Shown here: positions 5,975 to 6,696 of the stretch, piece by piece
Numbering within the stretch: position 1 is the stretch's first letter
How the letters are laid out: each line of letters starts with the position of its first letter
Source of the DNA: Acidobacteriota bacterium
Lineage (GTDB): Bacteria; Acidobacteriota; Terriglobia; UBA7540
Length of the DNA: 6,696 nt
Assembly: GCA_003165615.1 (NCBI GenBank)
Contig: PLWR01000068.1
Span: 1 to 6,696, forward strand
Direction: 5' to 3'
Translations under genes and position numbers: made by a program
The notes under the pieces: model-generated
Told to the model about the DNA's origin: nothing
Seen by the model: the letters and a program-made list of their open reading frames with translations, nothing else
Databases searched by the model: none

Positions 5975-6696
5975 CGTCGAAAACATCCTGGAACGGACGT
6001 GCGGTGAACTGCCAAGGCCCCCTCTAATGCGCTGGGCCGCTGTCTTCTTTACTCTCTTTGTTCTGACCCTTCAGATTTCGCTTGCCGCTTCTCAGGCATT
6101 CCTTGCGGGTGCCGGAGTCCTGTATGCGATTTACCTCTTGCAAGCGCGGCCCCGGATTTTTTTCTTGCCCGTAAAGATGCCCCTTGCGCTCTTTTGCATA
6201 TTTTCAGTGGTATCGATCTTCTGGGCGGCGAATCCCCGAGCCGGGGGCTTTGCGGTCAAGAAACTTGTTTTGTTTCTCATTTGGCTGCTGGCGATAAACC
6301 TGGTGGTCAGCGCGGGCCATTTGCGGCGCCTCTTGCAGGGCATGTTTCTTGTATCTTTCGTGACCAGCCTCGTCGGCACAGCGCAATTCGTAATCCAGTA
6401 CCGTGATGTGCGGGCGCACCATCCCGCCGAGCTTTATCATTACCTGATCTCAACTCGCATCCATGGGTTTATGGGACACTGGATGCATTTTGGTGGACAG
6501 CAGATGATGGTTTTCGTCTTTCTGCTGGCATTTCTACTTCTCTCAAGACCCTCGGATCGAAACTCGAAATCCGAAACTCGAAATTCGCTGGACCCCTCCC
6601 ACGTTTCGGATATCGGCTTTCGGGCATTGGCCTTCTGGTGGATATTACTTGCCCTTGTTGTTCTTTCCATAATTCTGAACTTCACCCGCGGAGTGT
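5967..6696 (+). CDS. O-antigen ligase / Wzy-type polymerase, N-terminal part
   Basis: The open frame continues past the window end; 243 codons are visible. It reads as a polytopic membrane protein, with hydrophobic stretches at about 23-58 (perhaps two helices), 71-86, 98-114, 122-145, 179-193 and 219-239. Family-like features are ISLAASQ early on (37-43), FWAANP (85-90), GHWMHFGGQQ (170-179) and the TRG block (240-242) that begins the Wzy_C core in ligases of the WaaL/RfaL type. Such proteins join or polymerise polysaccharide on undecaprenyl carriers at the periplasmic face. The start is uncertain. GTG at 5967 overlaps the DUF2752 stop by 8 nt and gives a short hydrophilic N-terminus, while ATG at 6027 has AAGG 9 nt upstream and begins right at the first helix. 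The loop at 194-218 is hydrophilic and partly made of a DNA tandem repeat. Conserved C-terminal residues are outside the window. Confidence 0.85.
   Translation, partial: MINVENILERTCGELPRPPLMRWAAVFFTLFVLTLQISLAASQAFLAGAGVLYAIYLLQARPRIFFLPVKMPLALFCIFSVVSIFWAANPRAGGFAVKKLVLFLIWLLAINLVVSAGHLRRLLQGMFLVSFVTSLVGTAQFVIQYRDVRAHHPAELYHYLISTRIHGFMGHWMHFGGQQMMVFVFLLAFLLLSRPSDRNSKSETRNSLDPSHVSDIGFRALAFWWILLALVVLSIILNFTRGV
6557..6584. repeat. Heptameric tandem repeat inside the ligase gene
   Basis: Four head-to-tail heptamers TCGAAAC, TCGAAAT, CCGAAAC, TCGAAAT fill 28 bp, followed by TCG. The consensus is YCGAAAY, and the pattern also reads as a 14-bp unit present twice with 13 identical bases. It encodes residues 197-206 (D-R-N-S-K-S-E-T-R-N) of the ligase, in a hydrophilic loop between membrane segments. 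The frame stays open and the following residues are again family-like, so the repeat is tolerated in the protein. Confidence 0.8.

Noticed and set aside
6440..6685. Minus-strand open frame containing an EFRVSDFEFR-like string
   Set aside because: This string is the translation of the heptamer DNA repeat, and the plus strand carries the membrane-protein frame.

Overview
The window is a GC-rich, densely coded bacterial chromosome segment with a Gram-negative character: it holds LonA, an MscS channel and an O-antigen-ligase-type polymerase. The style of the Lon N-terminus, the short asparaginase and the TM2/DUF2752 pair remind me of Acidobacteriota. That placement is inference only, because no rRNA or phylogenetic marker alignment is available here. 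No RNA genes, insertion sequences or CRISPR arrays were seen.

Left part (1-1737). Two minus-strand genes lie here. One is the first 48 codons of a CDP-alcohol phosphatidyltransferase, most likely pgsA, cut by the window edge. The other is a complete MscS-family channel gene. A near-consensus sigma70 promoter (TTGACA, 17 bp, TATAGT) sits between them and drives pgsA; an 8-bp inverted repeat brackets its -35 box. The interval 1460-1737 separates the divergent channel gene and lon. It contains an inverted repeat enclosing a TATAAT, and a small hairpin that could mask the channel's ribosome binding site.

Centre (1738-4885). A complete LonA protease gene (807 aa) converges on a gene for a short, single-domain asparaginase-like protein on the minus strand. 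The 169 bp between them hold three successive stem-loops that probably end transcription from both sides. Two short perfect palindromes lie just upstream of the asparaginase gene and look like an operator region.

Right part (4886-6696). A good sigma70 promoter (TTTACA, 17 bp, TATAAG) starts a plus-strand run of three closely packed genes. They encode a double zinc-ribbon protein with two tandem TM2 domains, a DUF2752 membrane protein 6 bp downstream, and the N-terminal two-thirds or so of an O-antigen ligase/Wzy-type polymerase that appears to overlap the DUF2752 stop. The run leaves the window at the 3' end. A heptameric tandem repeat (YCGAAAY, four units) is embedded in frame in a loop of the ligase. 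Most of the window is housekeeping and cell-envelope function. The TM2-TM2/DUF2752/ligase cluster is the part with least described biology.
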